The notes under the pieces are model-generated. The model was not told where the DNA came from. It saw only the letters and a list, made by a program, of their open reading frames with translations, and ran no database searches. The position numbers were made by a program, and so were the translations under genes. From an uncultured Fidelibacterota bacterium (lineage in GTDB: Bacteria > Fidelibacterota > Marinisomatia > Marinisomatales > UBA8229), in NCBI GenBank assembly GCA_913041945.1, contig CAJWIT010000008.1, positions 1 through 57,880 of the forward strand: a stretch of DNA of 57,880 nucleotides, written 5' to 3'. Positions 53,737 to 57,880 of this stretch are shown here, one piece after another (position 1 is the stretch's first letter; each line of letters starts with the position of its first letter).

Positions 53737-55518
53737 TTAATAACGAATGATAATGTAAGATGACATGGCGATTTCCGGACAATAACCATCACCCTGGCAA
53801 ACTGGTGGGGTAACGCAGTCGTTTCCTGATACGCGGCAGGCTTCATAATCCATGATGTTGTCATCTCCTATCTCAACGTATTCAGTAATGTCGGTTATAA
53901 AAGGGGTCACATCCATTCCCGGGCACCACCCGGCCCGGCCAAATCCCCAGGTACCGTATTGATTTGGGATGACTCCCTGGACGATTGTTTCCAGTTCCAT
54001 ACAATAATCACCATCCCCGGCTTCAGGATAGGATGTATCAAATTCATAGGTTCCGCCGTTCACAGTAAAAATATGTTTTGAATTGCAGAATTCCGCACAA
54101 TTATAACACCCGGCACTCCCCCAGCCATGGCCTGTGATATAGGTAACAAATTCTACTCTGGTTGCATTTTCCGGAACATCAAATATTGTTGGGGGACGAT
54201 TCTCATTATAACTGGGATTAAACTGGACAGTACCAATCCACATCGGCCGAAATTCCTGGGGAGATTCTACCGGATCATCTTCATAAAATCGTATTTTAAG
54301 TGTCAAAAGACTGTTGGGCCATCCTGATTCCTGGAATTTGATCAACCTGGTGCCGCCGGGGCGGATCACAGAAATGAAAGGGGTTATATCTGTAAGGTGA
54401 TGGGGCTGGCGATCAAAAGGGGTGATCCACCGGGCGATTTCATAACAATTTGAACCATCTTCATCACAGAGATACATATGGGCTATCCGATCATAATCAT
54501 CACAACCAGCATCACTGTAATTACCATCTGCATCCGGGCAACCTCTTAAGAGTTCAACTTTCATTCCAGAGTATTCATTAAGCTCTTCATTGGAAGGAAA
54601 TTCAACAATCTGAGTAATGGAGGAAGCCCATCCTCCTGTATATATCTCTTTATCAAAAACGGTGATTTCATCATAGCTACTATCAGGATCAAACAATGCG
54701 TCCCAGACATAATTGTAAAAGAGGGTTTCGTGCGCAAGGTAACTCATATGAGTACCGGTAAATCCATCAGGATTTCCTAAGTAGCCTATTTGTTTTAATT
54801 GCTGAAATCTATCAATCCCCAAGGCGTATTTATCACTCAAAGCTTCAGCAAGCCAATTTTCCAGCTCTGAGGTTTTCGTTGGGATAAAATGAAGATGGGT
54901 TTTCCAATGATCCTGCAAGGCGAGGTCAAAAGACTCCAGGATTTCATCAAACTCCCCTTTTATTGCTTGCACATCACTGGCTGAACTAGAACGATCGGAA
55001 ATAAAGAGATAATGAACATTTAAAGGAGAATTTTCTAATAATGCCTGCTTGGTATTTGAAATCCAAAGTGCTGTGGAATTACTGACTGATGGATTGTAAT
55101 GAATAAAAATGTACGATTCCTGCCCATTCCACGCATCCTGAAAACTCCACTCCGAATTCTCCGGATTATAAATGAGATTTACAATAGATATAAGATCAAC
55201 AGTATCCAGAATGCCATCGCTGTTTATATCTGCTAAATAGAATTGTTCTTCGTTAATCTCTACGGTTCCTATCTCTGCACCCAGGGTAACCATAACGTCT
55301 TCAATATCAATAGTATCATCCTGGCTCACGTCCCCGGGCATTGGAGCATTCAGGTCCAACACTGTAAACGGACCGGCAATATCAAAATAACCTATACCGT
55401 ACGGACCTTCCGAAAACCCTTGGGCAATAACGGTTGCACCCGAACAAAGAAGTAATATAAAAAGGATTGGGGATAATTTGAAATTTCTCCTATGCATGGG
55501 GATATTTTTATTCATCAT
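53737..55518 (-). CDS. Dockerin-bearing peptide-N-glycosidase F-like protein, no T9SS tail
   Basis: Two dockerin-type Ca loops (GDVSQDDTIDIEDV, ADINSDGILDTVDL); PNGase F-like LLRGCPD...CDDYDRIAHMYL...YEIARWITPF and VTYITGHGWGSAGCYNCAEFCNSKHIFTVNG. Confidence 0.85.
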   Translation of the reverse strand: MMNKNIPMHRRNFKLSPILFILLLCSGATVIAQGFSEGPYGIGYFDIAGPFTVLDLNAPMPGDVSQDDTIDIEDVMVTLGAEIGTVEINEEQFYLADINSDGILDTVDLISIVNLIYNPENSEWSFQDAWNGQESYIFIHYNPSVSNSTALWISNTKQALLENSPLNVHYLFISDRSSSASDVQAIKGEFDEILESFDLALQDHWKTHLHFIPTKTSELENWLAEALSDKYALGIDRFQQLKQIGYLGNPDGFTGTHMSYLAHETLFYNYVWDALFDPDSSYDEITVFDKEIYTGGWASSITQIVEFPSNEELNEYSGMKVELLRGCPDADGNYSDAGCDDYDRIAHMYLCDEDGSNCYEIARWITPFDRQPHHLTDITPFISVIRPGGTRLIKFQESGWPNSLLTLKIRFYEDDPVESPQEFRPMWIGTVQFNPSYNENRPPTIFDVPENATRVEFVTYITGHGWGSAGCYNCAEFCNSKHIFTVNGGTYEFDTSYPEAGDGDYCMELETIVQGVIPNQYGTWGFGRAGWCPGMDVTPFITDITEYVEIGDDNIMDYEACRVSGNDCVTPPVCQGDGYCPEIAMSSYIIIRY

Positions 55519-55679
55519 GGTTATTCATACTCATACTGCATACTTCAAGCTAACAAAAATTGCAACAACCAATGGTAATCTGCAAATTATATTATTCAGT
55601 TATTTTGAGTTTCATAATAAATTTCCATTTTGGTATATATATATATTTTTTTCTTGAAATTTCCTGAAATTGATAGTAC

Positions 55680-55691
55680 ACTCACGTGAGT
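55680..55691. promoter_or_regulatory. 12-bp perfect palindrome actcacgtgagt in divergent intergenic region
   Basis: Read directly; 25 bp upstream of the DUF1800 start. Confidence 0.45.
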
Positions 55692-55715
55692 AATTGATTA
55701 GGTTCAGTGCAAGCG

Positions 55716-57880
55716 ATGTTAAAGAGATCAAAACCAACTTTGCTATTGTTATATATATCCTTGATTTTAACCCCGTTAACAGCAAAAGATCATCCTGCGC
55801 CCCAGATTCTAAAGGACAGTAAAGAGAAGGACATTATTTTAAAACGCAGTGAATCGCTGAACAAATACCTCAGGCAACATCCATCCCCCTCGCCAAAATA
55901 TCCAGTCATAAATAATCTCCCGCAGGAATTCATCCAGGTTTTTCCTGAGCAGATTCCGGCACCTGATTTAGAGGTTGAATCAACCATCACGTCCAGGGAT
56001 GTAGATTTTGATCTTCGTGCCGCTGCTCATCTGCTGAGGCGTACTACTTTTGGTCCAATTTGGGAAGGGATCAACTGGGCTCATAATGGAGGGTTGGATG
56101 CAACTGTGGACGCATTGCTGGAAGAACAGCCGGTACCTGATCCTCCCGGAGACTGGATCGATGATCCTATGCCGCCTTATGATTCCCTTACACCGGAACA
56201 GCTTGATTCCTTAAATAATGCATACAGAGAACAAAGAGCTGAAACGCGAAGCTGGATCATTGATAATATGTTAGAAGAAGAAGCAAGTATTCACGAAACA
56301 ATGACACTTTTCTGGCACGATCATTTCGCTACATCGGCTCAGAAGGTGAGCTTTCCTCCTGCAATGTATCATCACTATGCGCTTCTCAGGGAGTATGCCC
56401 TGGGGAATATTAAAGATTTTGTAAAAGCAATGGCTGTAGATCCTGCCATGCTTAAATGGTTGGATAATGATAAGAATAGATATCGTCATCTATATGTTAC
56501 GGGTGATAGTGACGAATGGTCTGGATATGGAAGAAAGTTGATAGATGAAGATGAGGACGGAGTGTATACCAAGACTATTGGTCTTAATCCTGGACTGTAC
56601 AGGTATTTGTATACATGCGGTGGATTTTCTATTTATGAGGATGTTCCGGATGAGTGTGCTTATATCGATCCTAATGATGATACTCCTCTCCGTGCCTTTG
56701 GGATGAACAATGAGGATGTTATTCTGGATCCCCATTCATGGGGTGGATGCCCTGAGGAAGGATATAACCATGGCCCCATGGTTGTCAATTTTAATGTGGA
56801 TATGACAGGAGTTGATCTCCAGGGAGGCGCGGTCCATGTGACCGGTACAATGGACGATTGGTCCGGTTTTGGGCTGACTCTCATGCCAAACGGTGATGGT
56901 ACATACTCGGGAAGTATGGAACTGGAGCCTGGGGTCTATGAGTATCTTTACACCGTCACGGGAGAATTTGATGACTGGTCCGGCTGGGGTATGGTAGGGA
57001 ACCCTCCATTAGGCTCTAACTGTGATTGGAACCCGGATGATCAATGGGCAAATTTTGGATTTGCTTTAATAAACACTGATACATTAACAATGAATAATGT
57101 TTGGGCAGAGTGTCTGGTAGACGATTCGTACTTTCATCATGTTACGTTTCAGGTCTCTGAAAATCCATGTCCTCTGGCAGGGATCAACGAGAATTTTTCC
57201 AGGGAATTGCTTGAGCTGTTTACCATTGGAGTGGGCAACTATTCCCAGGAGGATGTCGTTGAAGCAGCACGGGCATACACAGGCTATACCACAGATGGTT
57301 TGGAAACTTTTTTTATTGAGAACAGACATGACTTCGGATCAAAAACCTTCATGGGACAAACGGGATACTGGTTTGGGGATGATATTGTTGATATAATATT
57401 TGAACAGGAAGAGACAGCACGATTCTTTGCCCGGAAAATTTATCAGTGGTTTGTCTATTATAATCCTGATGAACAAGCTGTAGATGCTTTAGCCGATATT
57501 CTGAGGGAAAATGATTATGAAATAAAACCCATGCTTGAGGCTCTGTTCAAGAGTGAACTCTTTTTTGATGAAAATTTCAGGGGTGCTAAATATGGTGGAG
57601 GCATTGTTCATGTACTGTCCCCAATTCGCCAGATGTATATAACTGATATTGTTCCTCCCGAAGGTGAAACTAGGAATAGAGTTCTTTTAATGTTTCAGGA
57701 ATTGTTTGGTCAGGCTGTCCTGTATCCGCCTGATGTATCAGGTTGGTTGGGATACCGAAACTGGATCAACACCTTCACCCTTCCATACAGAAAGCTTTTT
57801 ACCAATGCTGTGATCGATGGGTATGTTTATGATTTTCCCATGGGATTTCAACCTGATGTTCTTGAGTTTGCCAGCCATTT
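55716..57880 (+). CDS. DUF1800 protein with large internal insertion; runs off window end
   Basis: Absent from ORF track (no stop in window). MLKRSKPTLLLLYISLILTPLTA...RAAAHLLRRTTFGP...FWHDHFATS...MLKWLDNDKNR / INENFSRELLELFTIGVGNYSQEDVVEAARAYTGY...YPPDVSGWLGYRNW. Confidence 0.93.
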   Translation, partial: MLKRSKPTLLLLYISLILTPLTAKDHPAPQILKDSKEKDIILKRSESLNKYLRQHPSPSPKYPVINNLPQEFIQVFPEQIPAPDLEVESTITSRDVDFDLRAAAHLLRRTTFGPIWEGINWAHNGGLDATVDALLEEQPVPDPPGDWIDDPMPPYDSLTPEQLDSLNNAYREQRAETRSWIIDNMLEEEASIHETMTLFWHDHFATSAQKVSFPPAMYHHYALLREYALGNIKDFVKAMAVDPAMLKWLDNDKNRYRHLYVTGDSDEWSGYGRKLIDEDEDGVYTKTIGLNPGLYRYLYTCGGFSIYEDVPDECAYIDPNDDTPLRAFGMNNEDVILDPHSWGGCPEEGYNHGPMVVNFNVDMTGVDLQGGAVHVTGTMDDWSGFGLTLMPNGDGTYSGSMELEPGVYEYLYTVTGEFDDWSGWGMVGNPPLGSNCDWNPDDQWANFGFALINTDTLTMNNVWAECLVDDSYFHHVTFQVSENPCPLAGINENFSRELLELFTIGVGNYSQEDVVEAARAYTGYTTDGLETFFIENRHDFGSKTFMGQTGYWFGDDIVDIIFEQEETARFFARKIYQWFVYYNPDEQAVDALADILRENDYEIKPMLEALFKSELFFDENFRGAKYGGGIVHVLSPIRQMYITDIVPPEGETRNRVLLMFQELFGQAVLYPPDVSGWLGYRNWINTFTLPYRKLFTNAVIDGYVYDFPMGFQPDVLEFASH

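Noticed and set aside
1-57880. CRISPR arrays, tRNA, rRNA, prophage or intact transposons
   Set aside because: No spaced direct repeats, RNA-gene signatures, integrase or transposase genes were found on reading both strands.

Overview
Gene-dense 57.9 kb window from what looks like an FCB-group bacterium. Several proteins end in a type IX secretion (T9SS) type A-like tail (NYPNPFNP...YDLxGRxV...QTRKMVLLK), and the flavour is Marinimicrobia-like; the taxon is my inference. No rRNA, tRNA, CRISPR array or intact transposon was recognised. Main loci: (1) a minus-strand poly-gamma-glutamate cluster, pgsB-pgsC-pgsW, running into a beta-domain protein, a probable outer-membrane barrel, a lipoprotein and a T9SS surface protein, with a very large gingipain-like C25 protein just upstream; (2) a peptidoglycan salvage region: DUF1460, GH3-beta-lactamase fusion, second GH3, sugar kinase, SpoIID, AmpG-like permease, NagX-like protein; (3) a family of surface proteins sharing a duplicated WNL(V/I)xG module, some with and some without the T9SS tail; (4) a MORN_2 repeat protein with a 554-bp apparently identical internal duplication; (5) a dockerin-bearing PNGase F-like enzyme encoded 18 bp upstream of a T9SS-anchored protein with a cohesin-like N-terminus; (6) a DUF1800 protein split by a large beta-domain insertion. 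The intergenic regions hold several features missing from the ORF track. These are decayed T9SS-tail and MORN relics and a plus-strand element at about 48.80-48.95 kb. That element combines a near-perfect Shine-Dalgarno, a 15-codon ORF, mutually exclusive helices and a terminator hairpin, and is the best candidate for an undescribed regulatory RNA or peptide.
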